A stretch of DNA of 19,714 nucleotides. Origin: Cruorifilaria tuberocauda (taxonomy: Eukaryota; Nematoda; Chromadorea; Rhabditida; Onchocercidae). Made by a program: the position numbers and the translations under genes. The notes under the pieces are model-generated. The model worked only from the letters and a program-made list of their open reading frames with translations. It searched no databases and was not told the origin of the DNA. Below, in pieces: positions 1 to 11,800 of this stretch (position 1 is the first letter of the stretch; each line of letters opens with the position of its first letter). Where the stretch lies: positions 1-19,714 of the forward strand of contig JABVXU010000810.1 in NCBI GenBank assembly GCA_013365365.1. Reading direction: 5' to 3'.

Positions 1-448
1 TAAGAGTAATAATAATAATGATAATAATATGATAGTGACATCCATAATTAATAATAAATATAGTGATTAGCAATAATAAATAATAAATAATAGTAATATA
101 ATTAATTAGTAATAGTAATGAATTTGTTATCTTAAAACAGCCACAAACAACATATATCATGATTATGATTTAATATAGTAATGATGATTATGATCATATA
201 CTATAACTGTATAATATGATGATAATAAATAATAATAATTAGTAAAAAAGAGAAGAATAATAAATTTTAATTTTAATTTCTATTATAAAATGATAATAAT
301 AGTATAAACTAAATAATAATACTAGTAATCATTAACAATAATAAATTAATAATATAATTAAATAATAATTATCTTTATTATATGAATAAATTATAATTTA
401 TTTTAGATTATAAAACACAGTAAAGCGGTAGCTGTAACGATCAGTTTA

Positions 449-498
449 GCAGCAACAGTAACAATTATTATCATAACGATTATTGTTGCTGTTAGTGC
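449..498. repeat. Imperfect inverted repeat (hairpin), 20-nt arms
   Basis: Arms 449-468 and 479-498 are complementary at about 16 of 20 positions (core AGCAACAG-type words against TTGTTGCTGTT) around a 10-nt loop. It sits in the only stretch of raised GC in the first kilobase (about 421-557). It could be a relic of a small element or a structured RNA; nothing identifies it. Confidence 0.4.
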
Positions 499-917
499 AA
501 TTCTACAGTGTCCTCTATGCTACGATCAATTTATACCGGAAAATATTGTACTGTAGCAAAAAAACAAAAAAAAAAGTTTACTTATATTTTAATTAATAAT
601 GATATTTTATGATTTATTAAATTTAATACTCATTTTATCTAGACAATTATCGATAATAATCAAAAAAAAAAAAATTAAAAATACTTTTAAAAAAGAAAAT
701 AGTATATGAAAATGGTAAAAAGATATCAATATTGATTGATAATTATGGGTTACTGTTTACTATTTACTCGAATATAAAATCCAAACAATAATCAATAAAT
801 AGTGAAAAATTATGAAGTGAAATTATAAATATAGGTATAATAGTCATTAATTAAATAGTGTGATAATCACTGATTAATAGTGGTGATATTGCAATAACAA
901 ATAGAAACTGTTATCAG

Positions 918-1148
918 TTTCTGGCATATCATCAGTAATATCCTAATCAACAACTTATGAATTTCTAAAGCTTATCAATAATATCATGATCATTGATTAT
1001 GATAATTTCTTCTGGAATATATTACTACTAGTAGCACTTTCTGGCGTATCATCAGTAATATCCTAATCAGCAACTTATGAATTTCTAAAGCTTATCAATA
1101 ATATCATGATCATTGATTATGATAATTTCTTCTGGAATATATTACTAC
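918..1148. repeat. Tandem duplication of a 111-bp unit
   Basis: Copies 918-1028 and 1038-1148 lie exactly 120 bp apart with a 9-bp spacer. They differ at only two positions (926/1046 and 950/1070, both A to G), so about 98% identical and therefore recent. Each unit carries a near-palindrome running from TTATCAATAATATCATGAT to TGATTATGATAA. Confidence 0.95.
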
Positions 1149-2243
1149 CATTAATTAGTATATATCGGATTAATTTCAAATAGAGTGCTCCAGCTAATTA
1201 GAATTTTTTTGTAATTTAAAATAAACTGTTTAGTGGAAAGTTCCGCTGATATCTTTTATCATTGATAAAAAGAAATATAACTTGATCATAAATCTTTTCT
1301 TTGATAACGCAAAAAAGAGGAGCATTATTGAGTGATATAGAAAGAATTGTTTTTTTTTTTCATTTTAAATTTTATCAACAAATAACTCTTCTATCCTAAC
1401 TTATCAGTAGTTTGATTGAAATCATCATATTTACTTTTTAATCGTTCAACAATGATTGTTCAGCTAAACTTAATTGCAAGCATCGTAGTATGTGAACCTG
1501 TACATGAAAACTACCAATCGATTACCATAAAGTACTAGAATTATTATAAAAGTTTAAAGATCAAATATCTCGAGACATTTCTCAAATCTTATCATTTTAA
1601 CTCGAATTATTATCTGCAATATATCTTTCATAGTCTACTCTACTAGTTATTAATAAATCACAATCGATAATTCAATATTACTTACTCTTCTTATTTCAAA
1701 ATATTAAACTTACACCAAATAATTCTTTCTTATTTTCCTTCTTTTCTTTTGTAAAAACAATTTTCATACAAAAATATATTTCAATATTAAATTTATTAAA
1801 AACGTAAAAAGCAAAAACAACATAAAACTCTTTTTAATAAAAAAAAATTTTTTTTTTTACTTTTACAAATATAACAGAAAAAAAAACAGCAGAGCAGAGA
1901 AGATACATAAACTATTAGACATACAAACATTAAACAATTAAAATGAAAAAAAAAAAAAGAAAACAGAATCCATCTATGGACCACATTTTATCTATTATAT
2001 ACTCTTTGTAAGTTAATATAAAACTACGTTATACAATATAGTAGGGTAAATGATGTAATTTAGTGATATATCCTAGATTAAATATTTCTATGTTAAACAT
2101 TTCTTCATACTAAATCTTAATTTATCATCGATTTAAAAAAAAATGATTTATATTTTTCAAATTTTAATTTTCAAACCAAATATCAATCACTTTTTATCAG
2201 TCATAAATCGAACATTATGTAAATTAATCATTAATAAAATTCA

Positions 2244-2271
2244 CATATATATAATATATATATATATATAT
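2244..2271. repeat. (AT)n microsatellite
   Basis: An AT dinucleotide run interrupted once, followed by tgtgtcg. Confidence 0.85.
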
Positions 2272-2703
2272 GTGTCGTTATCTATTGAAAATAGTATCTT
2301 ATCAAATTTATCGAATCAAATTTATCAAATTAAATTTTCTCAAACAAATTTTCAAATGTTTTTTTTTAATAAAAAAGAAATGACTTATACTGATAAGATA
2401 TATCAATGTTAACATCTCTCTACCCTTTTCCTCTTTAAAATTCAATTTACTACCACAATGTAACAAATGTCATCTATACAGATCGTAAAAGAACAAAAAA
2501 TAAAAATAAAAAGTAAAAAACAAGAACAAACAAAAAACAAAAAAAAAAAAAATTCGCTATACACATGCCAACTTCCTTCGATGATAATAACAACAACAAT
2601 ATACTCTAATAAATTGTAAGGTTGGTGTGTATATAATTTTTCTGTATCTATACGATAAAAACGTGCGTGATGTGTAACGCGTGTACATGTTGTTTAGATG
2701 ATA

Positions 2704-2749
2704 GTGTATGTGTGTGTGCGTGTGTTGCGTAATATATACGTGTAATAGC

Positions 2750-2781
<32 letters not shown>

Positions 2782-2798
2782 GTATACGTATGCGTGCG
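2704..2798. repeat. (TG)n microsatellite, interrupted
   Basis: TG dinucleotides with CG and TA interruptions; the purest part is about 2751-2770. The His/Thr-rich open frame on the opposite strand is a translation of this repeat. Confidence 0.9.
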
Positions 2799-4215
2799 TA
2801 ATATTTACAAACCGAGATAATCGTTGAAAGACATGCCAAAAAAAAAAGCATATACATATTTATATATATATATTTATATCTGATATCGTAGGATTAAACG
2901 GATTAAATGATACATGATAATATGCTTATTAATTAGGATGATAATGATAATGATGTGATAATGATGTATTCAGGAAATAAAATATATAAGAATTGAAAAT
3001 TAGGTGATAACGATAACGATAAGGAAAAAAAAAGAAAACGATTGATAACTACATTTATCATTTGTTGAGGAAGGAACGAGGAAGGAAGGAAGGCAAGAAT
3101 GAGAAATCTACTAATTTAATGAATTTCGAAGTTACAAAAACCTATTTACTAAATTCATTTGTGGGAAAACAGGTTGCTTAGATTTAGATCGAACAGAGAA
3201 AAAAAAATTTGCTATATATTTTAAAATATAATTTTTGATAGAAATGTTTAGATGAGGAAAAAAAAAATGAAAAAAAAAAAGGTAAGTTCTTTTTTTCAAA
3301 TTAAAAATTAAAAGTTGCAACTATAACAAACAATAGTTCTACTTTGCAAAACTATTTCTAAACAATACACAAGCATCATATACAATTAATACAATTTATT
3401 GTTTTTGACAAATGAAGGAAGATTGGACGAAATAGATTGCGAGAAAAAAAAAATTGTTAACAATGCAACAGTTTTTTTTTGTTTTTTTTTTCATTCTTCT
3501 TCTCTTTTTCTCTCCCACTGAAATTATTATACTTTAAAAAAAAATGAATTTTAAAAATATTTAAAAATAATCATGATCAATAAATTTTTTTATAATTCGA
3601 AAATATTCAAACAATTATCGCAATCATTTTAACTTAAAACAACTCGAGGAAAAGAAAAGAGGAAAATGAAAAAACAAAAACGAAAAATATCTCTGCTCAA
3701 ACTACAAAATCATTTTATGATAGTGCATGTTAACAATGATAAATCAATGATAAAGAAACTATACTGTATAATATACAAAATAAAAAAAAAAAAGAAAATA
3801 TTGAAAGAAAAGACTCCTGTATACTTTCTTTTAAAAATATATAAAAAATAAGAGTAATAAACTTATAAAATTATAATTTGAATTAAACATTTATTAAAGA
3901 AAGAGAAAGAAAAACAAAAGGAAAGTAGGAAACAAAAAGCTCTCTGCTCATCTAAAATTACACTAAAAAATTTATATTTTTTTCAATTCTTTCATAAAAA
4001 TTAAGAAGAAAACAATTTAAGTAACAATAAACAACCGAATTAAGATTTAAAGAAAAAAAGAAATACAATAAAACAATATCAAAAAGTAATAATAGCACAA
4101 CAAATTTTATGAAAATTTGTCCAAATTTCTCTCCATCCATAGAAAAAAATGAAAAAAATTTTTTTTTTTAATTCTACATTTCCAACATTTCTCTTTCTTA
4201 TATTTCACTGATAAA

Positions 4216-4235
4216 GGGAAGAAGAAGAAGAAGAT
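4216..4235. repeat. (GAA)n short trinucleotide run
   Basis: About five GAA units in intergenic DNA. Confidence 0.7.
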
Positions 4236-4585
4236 TGATAAGAGATTAAGAATAAGCGATTGAATACGAATCGATAAGAAAAACTATTAATATTTTGAAA
4301 ATATTTAATACAATCGTAGGATAGTAAAATTGAGTAACACATTTTTTAACGTTGTCAAAAAAAAAAAAAAAAACTTGAGAAATTTAAAATTAAAATCTTA
4401 ATTGATACAAAGGTAATTAAATCCTTTATTTATTATATTCTATATTTTTTTTAAGCAAGTGACCAGAAGAGACGATATAAGTAATCGATAAAATGAAATA
4501 TATTTTTCAGTAAATTAAAGTAAGTTATAGTAAAAATACAATTATATGTTCTGGATGACCTATTCGATTAAGTTTGAAATTTTAT

Positions 4586-4635
4586 CACACACACACGCAC
4601 ACATGCACACACACATACAAAGACATATACACACA
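4586..4635. repeat. (CA)n microsatellite, interrupted
   Basis: CA dinucleotides with G and T interruptions, the complement of the TG tract near 2.75 kb. Confidence 0.9.
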
Positions 4636-4766
4636 ATAGGATTAAGTTTTTTAAAAGTAACAATGTAATAATCGTCGATGAGAAACCGAAACGATGGCAA
4701 ATATGGAAAGAAAGTTTATGATGTTTAATAAAACTTAGGTTTGTCAAATTGTAAAGATAATAACGC

Positions 4767-4770
<4 letters not shown>

Positions 4771-4806
<36 letters not shown>
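4771..4806. repeat. (GA)18 microsatellite
   Basis: An uninterrupted run of 18 GA units followed by degenerate GAAA/GAGA words to about 4820. The Ser/Leu-rich frame opposite it is a repeat artefact. Confidence 0.95.
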
Positions 4807-4813
<7 letters not shown>

Positions 4814-5110
4814 AGAGAGATAGAGTAAATGGGATTTATTGGAACTTGTATTTTTATTTTCATAGCGATAATAATATTTGAAATTAACGAAGCACCAGAA
4901 CAAAAGAAACTATTTTATTTATTAAATTCTTCTGACGCAATATATCAACTAAGTTGAAGCATTCATTCATTAATCATATATTTATATATCAAATCAAATC
5001 GATATAAAAATGATTTCGGAAGAAATAAATTTAGAGGATGGTACACAATACGTAAAGGATAGAGGAAAAAAAGACAGGAAAGAAATAAAATAGGGAACAA
5101 GTTGATACAG

Positions 5111-5218
5111 ATGAATGAATGATTGATTGATTGAAATGATACTGTGGATAAATCAATTTTCACTATGAAGATCATTATTATTCGATGAACAAGAAAAAAA
5201 AAACAAACAAACAAACAA
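5111..5218. repeat. Short tetranucleotide repeats (GAAT/GATT and AAAC)
   Basis: GAATGAAT-GATTGATTGATT lies at about 5113-5135, and AAACAAACAAACAAAC at about 5200-5218. Confidence 0.7.
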
Positions 5219-6078
5219 GTAAATAAACAAATTAAAATCAAAGAGAAATTTTGACAAATCATACATATAAATGTATGTGCAAATTGACTAATTAGTATTT
5301 TTTTTTTAACTTTAAATGTTGTAACGTAGGATAATATGATAATGCTGCATGATAAATAGTGTAAAGTAAACGAGTGAAATAAATCAGATGAAACGTTGGT
5401 AAATTCAACGAATTCAACGTGAAGAATCACTCCATATCACTAATCAATAATATACATCAGAAATATTTCAATTTCAATTTACCATTATCATCGTATATTG
5501 GCGAGCTTTTCTTTTCTTTCTAACTATATGTTTTTTTTTTAAAAAAAAACAACAAAAAAAAAGCATGCCATATTGCAGAAATCAAACGTATACAAGAATA
5601 AATGAAAGGGAGACTATAAAAATTTTCTCTTCACTTTTATCCAACTGATAAGGTATATCAAATCTATAAAATATTTCTACTGATAATATTCAGATGATAT
5701 TTGAAAGAGATTTTGATACGAAATTAAGAAGCTTGAATCAAGAATACTTTTTCAATGGGAAAAATAAAAATAACATAAAAGCAAGTTCCAAAGTACGCCG
5801 GAACAGTGCTAAAAGAGAGAAAAAAAAAAGACAAAAGAGAAATGTCATAAAATAAAATTTAATGAAATTCACCAAATTTTTTACTTGTAATTTCAAATTT
5901 TAATAAATTCTACATTAATAACATAAAAGAAGGATTTAAAGAAATGAGGATAAAATTATGAAAAAGTAAAATCCTATTCCCCCTTTCTACTGCAATTCAA
6001 CGGAAATTTTTTTACTGGATAATGGTGAAAAAGAGTAATCAAATGATAAACTGTAAAAAAATGTTTAGTTTATATGAC

Positions 6079-6103
<25 letters not shown>
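6079..6103. repeat. (TA)n microsatellite
   Basis: About eleven TA units followed by TGTATATATA. Confidence 0.9.
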
Positions 6104-6110
<7 letters not shown>

Positions 6111-6460
6111 AATATATACATATGAAACGAAAACACAGTAAAACTGTTTGACTTTTTTTTTAAAAAAAAACAAAAACCAACCAATATATTTGAATTTTCA
6201 AAATATTCTATTCCATTTAAACTTTGATACTTAAATTCCGAAAACTAGCAGCATAAATACCAAACAGATAAACTAAAAATAGCAGAAGATAATAGAGTAC
6301 AGTATACTACAGTCTATGCCAGGATAATGGTATAAGGTATGTGGCAGAATATACAGTACGGCATGATAGGTCACAATATGATATAACATATACAATAGTT
6401 TGGAGTAGGAATACGATGATGATGATTGAAGGGAAAAAATAAATTCCTCTTCTTTCATTA

Positions 6461-6500
6461 CTTTTTTTTTTTGTTTTTGTTTTTGTTTTTATTTTTTTTT
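6461..6500. repeat. T-rich (GTTTTT)n tract
   Basis: A poly-T run, then repeated GTTTTT units and another poly-T run, one of the few T-rich plus-strand tracts in this A-rich region. Confidence 0.8.
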
Positions 6501-7148
6501 ATCTTTTGTAACAATGAAAAGCAAAGATGTAAATGTGCTATGTGAAAAAAGAAAAATGAATATTGCTATTTTTCAAACTCTACTATATGACTACTTTCTA
6601 TTACTCCTAGCGCCACTATACTTTGTAGTAGGATACTTAATGGTATATAATTACAATATTAAAAATACATATTTATTTACACGAAAATACTTGAAAAAAG
6701 AAACAGTAGAAGAGGAAACTTTTTAACAAACTCACAAATACTAAAATGATAAAAAAAAAAACAATCATAATAGTAACGTAACAATGCAATGATAGAAACC
6801 GGAGGAACATATTCCAATCTGAAAGAAAAAAAAAACGAAAAAAATAAACGAATGAAAGGAAAGAATGAAATTATTGAAACTTTAAAAAAAAAAAACGGGG
6901 AAAAAATGCAATTATATCATGATACTTTTGAATTGAATTATTTTCATCTAAATCAAAATCTTTTTTCTCGTAAGCAGGAAGAAATATGCGCCAAGGAACA
7001 ATGGAAAACGAAACAAAGTAAAATTACTCAGGTGAAATATAATGAAGGAAGGAAGCAAAGCATGCAAATATTATACCATTGAGTCGGATCTCATCGAGGA
7101 AAATATATAAAAAGGAAAACGTTTATGGGGAACCATATGCCAACAAAT

Positions 7149-7189
7149 ATCACTTTTCATGAAAAGGGAAATTCGAAAAGTGATTTATT
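7149..7189 (-). terminator. Candidate poly(A) signal abutting a 10-bp inverted repeat
   Basis: AATAAA occurs on the minus strand at 7189-7184. It overlaps by one base, then continues into, a perfect inverted repeat with arms ATCACTTTTC (7149-7158) and GAAAAGTGAT (7175-7184) and a 16-nt loop. This is the first good AATAAA after the one at the stop codon. Use as the real 3' end is an inference. Confidence 0.3.
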
Positions 7190-8656
7190 AACAAATCCAA
7201 AAGTGGAAAAGCCAAAAATTGCATCCATCCACTCCCAAATATATATATATGTATGGATGAAGGTTGGTGTAATGACTAAACTATTTAGACTAAATAATAG
7301 GACGAAATGAACATTATACAATTCAATTGCTAATACACTGAAGGTCACCGGTCGATGTTTGTACCCAGGAACATTTGCCAAACGCAAGTAACGAAGGCGA
7401 TGCCTCTAAAGCAATATAGCAACATGGATATGCAAAAATTTTTAGACATCAAAATAACAAACAGGAGTAGGAGAGGATCGGACCTGAATTATTACTGTGA
7501 CTTGTAAAGGAAGAAAAAAAAATTGCTATTAGAAAATGGGTCTCAAAACGAGCAGCGTATTATCACGTGTACCCCAAAACAACAAGTTTGAAAAGAAAAA
7601 CCAACCATAACCAAAAAAAAAAAAACTCAAGCTTTCTTTCAAGAAATGCTTTTACAAGAATTTCCGATACGAAACAAGTGGGAAGGAGTATATAATGGAG
7701 AGAAAGGTAAAAAAAAAAAAGAATGAGAGTGATTTTTGTTTTGCCCTGCCATTTGAATGGACAACATTGAAATTTTAAAAATTAACTACTAACATATTTA
7801 AAATGGGCACAAAAAAATTCAAAGAAACAACAAAAAAAGGAGACATAGAAACTTTTTCTTTTTCTTGAATAATGATGCCGGGCATAAAAAATTCTGATTT
7901 TTTGCAAAAAAAATTCTAAAAGAATTCATTTCATAAACAATTTGTTTTTTTGTTTTTTTTTAATCAAAGGAAGTCTATAGTCGTCATTGCCAGTTGGAAT
8001 TTTTAACAACAAAAACGCATATGGAAACAAGCATTTGCAAAAATTGAAGTAATTAATTTAACCATGAAAACGGAATATTTCATTTTAAAGACATTTAATT
8101 GTTGTAGAAATTGTTGTTGGAAAGAAAATTTGGAGAGGGAGGATGAAGCTCGATGGTTAGTGGGGAAAGAGGGATTTTTGTAATTGAGGATGACTAGTAA
8201 AATGGAACAATGACGATCAACGACCAAAAACATTCTAATCGAATTGGATAAAAACAAGCTAGCAATAAGGATAATGATGATAACAGATCATTATCACGAA
8301 AAAAAAGTAGCTGGTGCCAGAAAATATTTCGTGCACACAAAGCATCAACAACAGTTTTTTCGAGAGAAAAAACATATCGTCAAGAGTGAAGAAAAATGCA
8401 TTAACAAATATTATTCAGGAATTAAACAGAGCTTACGAGCTTAAAATTAAATCCTCCATAATTCAACAAGTTTAAATTTCTTAGTATGTAAAATTTTCCT
8501 TTCTTCCTTTTGATTTTCTGTCTTCTCTTCTTCGTTTCTGATACCAAAATTTGCAGTAATTAAGAGTATTAAAATTCTTGTTTGAGCTTTTTTTAAACAC
8601 TTTCCTCTTTAACATAATCGATTCCGGCTGTTTCGTTACTCGCTGTTCCGCTTGCT

Positions 8657-8662
8657 TTTATT
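8657..8662 (-). terminator. Candidate poly(A) signal AATAAA just after the stop codon
   Basis: AATAAA on the minus strand lies three bases after the TAA. If used, the 3' UTR would be only about 25 nt, unusually short, so this may be a chance match in AT-rich DNA. Confidence 0.2.
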
Positions 8663-8664
8663 AG

Positions 8665-8850
8665 TTATTTCGGACTGCTTGTCGTCGTCACTGTTACTCC
8701 TGCCGTAACTGTTCCAGATGACTGATAACGATACAGGTAGAGACGATAATCCTTGCTTGCCAGCACCACGGAACCGTCCTCAACAAGTGCTACATCAAAG
8801 CACTGCGCGTGCTTCACTTTGCTCTCAAGTGCCGAGATCATGGTACCATC
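8665..8850 (-). CDS. ncl-1: Exon 13: last NHL blade, C-terminus and stop (residues 730-790)
   Basis: The acceptor gagcaatttcag is followed by GATGGTACC. It encodes DGTMISALESKVKHAQCFDV, DGSVVLASKDYRLYLYRYQ, then an 18-residue Ser/Thr/Val/Gly tail, and TAA at 8667-8665. The strand order closes the six-bladed propeller. The tail is unlike the short hydrophobic end I know from fly Brat. Confidence 0.96.
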   Translation of the reverse strand, partial: DGTMISALESKVKHAQCFDVALVEDGSVVLASKDYRLYLYRYQSSGTVTAGVTVTTTSSPK

Positions 8851-11800
8851 CTGAAATTGCTCGTTTTCACGTTTCATCTTTATCATTTAAGACATCGAAA
8901 TTTCATTAAAAAATATATCAATTAATCTCAACTATTAATCAATTCAATTAATTAATCAATTAATTCGTCTGCTATAAGTTCTGTCAAAATCGATGATCTT
9001 GTCATAATATTATTTCCAGCAAAAAGATCCTTTTTTCACGATGGAAGCAAATTGACGCAATAAAAAGAATCAAGGATAAGAGGAAAATCTAAGTTATTTA
9101 GTAGTATGTGTAGTTTGTTGAGATTTGAACTAATCTCCAATAACTTGCAATCCGAAAAAGTCGATGAACTTGTTTTTGAAAACATAACTGATGCATAACT
9201 TACTTGACTGAAGACGGTGAGATTGAAATTATTATGGTTATCTGCTACAACAACATCACCAGCATAATTAATACCCACACCAATAGGATAGTTTGTTATA
9301 CCTTCTCCACCGATCTGGCGAACAAACTGCCCATCATAATTGAATACCTGTAAAAATATTTAGTAAAGAAAAAACTGTTAGTAAATTTATAATTTAAAAT
9401 CATTTCCATGTTTTGATTATTCAAAATTTGAAGGATATCTTTCTCTCTAGATGATATTACACAGAAACAAAGATTTCAAGCTAGTTTCCAGATCTTTCAC
9501 AGTCCTATGAAATCTTCGGCCGAATAATACCGTTTCTATCCTTCATATGACTTCACTCTTGAAAATCATGCAGGAACTTTCCTTTTGTGTAAGATTATTC
9601 CAAAAATTTTTTCTTCCTTATCAACATTAAAATGATATCAGAATAAATATGGGAAAGGTTAAAAAAATAGATCGAAAGTGCAAATGAAGATACATTACCA
9701 ATAATACAACAACCATAAAATGTTTCTTTCTGACAAATATACCGACTCAAAATGGAGTCATCATCACAACAATCACACGTCTACCGTCGATACGAAAACT
9801 TTAAAAAGAAATTGATGAAATATCATATGATATTTTAGTTTGAGCAAACCTTTATACAGTGCGCACGATTGTCCGAAATTAAGATTTCCTGTTTATGGTT
9901 TGTACAAACTCCATTTGGAAATTCCAAATAACGAGAGCAACTGAATTTTTGCAAAATATTACCAAACATGTCGAATATTATTACGCGCATAACCTAAAAA
10001 GTAATAATAAATTTGAACGAAATCAAAATTTAGAAAAACTTCAATTCGTTTTCAAAAAAACCTAAAATATCTCCAACTGAATGAGGAAAAGTAAAACTAA
10101 ATTGAATTTCGGAAGAAAACAGAAGTGCAATATTATTGAAACATATATTTTTTTATAATCAGTAGATATCTAATGTAGTAAGCTTGTTCTTTGTTAGCTA
10201 GTAGTTGTTGAAATTTAAAACTGATGAAAAATTATATATAATGAAGTGTAATCTTCCATAGGAACCAGTACTTTTAACTGTAGTCTATCTGAAAAAGGTT
10301 CTATAAACTTACTTTACATTCAATTACAATGATACGTCCTTTACTATCAACACAAACACCACGTGGATGCTGCAAGATATTTGCTCCAAATTTGCGCAAG
10401 AACTGTCCGTATTGGTTATAAATTTGTATTTGATGTGTTGGCGAACGTTCTGTTACTATAAAATCGCCAGTGATACGATTTACTGCTACCCTAGAAATAA
10501 GAACGTGAAATGAATTCAACCATCAATCATCGAATTTTCTTCGTAAATCGAAATGTTAAATTAACATTAAATAATTTATATAGATAAAATTTATATAAAT
10601 AAAATTCATGAGTAGACGTAATCCAAATTTTATCAGATTCTAAAAACAGCACCAAATGATTGAATGTGTGATAGCAACGTATGTGCTTTGCACATTTATC
10701 TATTGAAAAATGCATGAATCTAGTGAATAATTATTGTTAGAATGAAGTTTTCTCTCAACATGGCTAATATATTGTATTTTGATATAAAACAACTTCGGAA
10801 ATCATATAGCTTCTGATATAGCGTAAAACATCGATTCAGATATCTCTTTTTCATAACCACTTCTTATTTAGTTTAAAATATAAACTTAAAAAGTTGAAAA
10901 ATAATGCACGAACCGATTTGGATAAAGCAGCTGACCGTCACGCTTACCACATTCTCCAAACTGAAATTTGAAACGACCTTCCTTATCGAATACCTGGATA
11001 CGATGATTGTTAGTGTCCGCAACAATAATATCATTTTGTGCATTGACCGCAACTCCGGATGGTTCAGTGAACTGAAAGAAATAATTTCATTATTTTTCAT
11101 AGAAACAAAGCACAGTTTTTTGGAATACAATCTGTGGATTTATTAGTTTGCAAAATTATTATTCATCTATAGATCTGCAATAAGAATTTCAGTATCTAGT
11201 ACAAGTAACTCATTCAGTAGTTTCACATCGATCTTACTAGATTGAAAAAGCCCTCCGTTCTGGAAATCTGACAAAAAAAATAGCCCTTCAAATTTATTTA
11301 TTAAGTAAATATGGTTAATAAATCGCTGTAACACATAGCCACGCAAAACCATTTACTTACTAAGCTATAGCGAACCTAAAACCTTAATGTGAAAATTTCG
11401 AAATACGCTTTAACCTAACACTGAAATCTTCAGGTAAAACTATAACTGAATAAATTACCTGTCCTTCCATAACTCCAAATTCGCCAAATTTACAATGATA
11501 GATCATTTTCTGTCTCTTGATCTGTGCTCGGGGTGGATAAAGACTGCTGATGCCAATATTCTAGAAATAAATCAATTGAACTTGATTCGAAATTTCAGTA
11601 AAATTCACTTCTAAAATTAACGAGTGAAATTCAGAAAAAAAGATTGGAATTCTACAAAATTCTACCAAACCTGAGAATTCGAATCCAATTACCGAACTAA
11701 TAATACTTTTGCTCAATAGTACAATTATATCTGTTCTTGAGAGTAAATTATTAACCATGTTAAAAACTACTAAAATACCATCGTATATTTATTTCAACGA

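Larger units (their letters stand above)
1..1700. other. AT-rich intergenic DNA, no gene seen
   Basis: The first 400 bases are near-tandem TAA/AATAAT/GATAAT words. No frame has gene-like length or composition on either strand. The segment holds an imperfect hairpin around 449-498 and a 111-bp tandem duplication at 918-1148. Confidence 0.7.
1701..7129. other. Low-complexity intergenic DNA, A-rich on plus strand
   Basis: The stretch consists of poly-A runs, short A-rich purine words and microsatellites. Open frames here translate to Lys/Asn/Ile or Phe/Leu-rich low-complexity peptides with no motif, so no gene is called. The strong excess of A over T on the plus strand distinguishes it from the introns at 9-17 kb. 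Confidence 0.65.
7130..8664 (-). other. Probable 3' UTR / immediate downstream region of ncl-1
   Basis: This 1.5 kb directly follows the stop codon. It is less degenerate than the DNA beyond it and U-rich when read on the sense strand. Two AATAAA signals on the minus strand are candidates: 8662-8657, only three bases after the stop, and 7189-7184, which would give a UTR of about 1.5 kb. The sequence after the first signal continues with moderate GC, so I favour a longer UTR, but no transcript evidence is available. A CTGTTGTTGATG stretch (about 8354-8343) resembles the UGUUG-type motif bound by Brat. Short open frames here are not gene-like. Confidence 0.4.

Noticed and set aside
4568..5430. 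Minus-strand frames rich in Ser/Leu and Phe/Leu
   Set aside because: They translate the CA and GA microsatellites and U-rich DNA. Apparent membrane-like segments come from composition alone.
5530..6171. Two poly-T/poly-A junction palindromes (about 5530-5549 and 6153-6171)
   Set aside because: They look alike but are explained by abundant homopolymer tracts.
6514..7310. Plus-strand frames of 61-97 codons
   Set aside because: Lys/Asn/Glu-rich low complexity, no splice or family support, expected from A-rich sequence.
8003..8444. Opposed small frames on both strands in the downstream region
   Set aside because: No similarity or motif recognised. The position next to the stop codon fits a 3' UTR better.
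1..8664. let-7 seed matches in the presumed 3' UTR
   Set aside because: let-7 is reported to act on C. elegans ncl-1, so I looked for the plus-strand complement GAGGTAG by eye and found none downstream of the stop.
8718..8909. Open frame on the plus strand, 63 codons
   Set aside because: It is the antisense shadow of exon 13, which has strong family identity on the other strand.
10904..11146. Open frame on the plus strand, 80 codons
   Set aside because: Antisense to exon 9, with no motif of its own.
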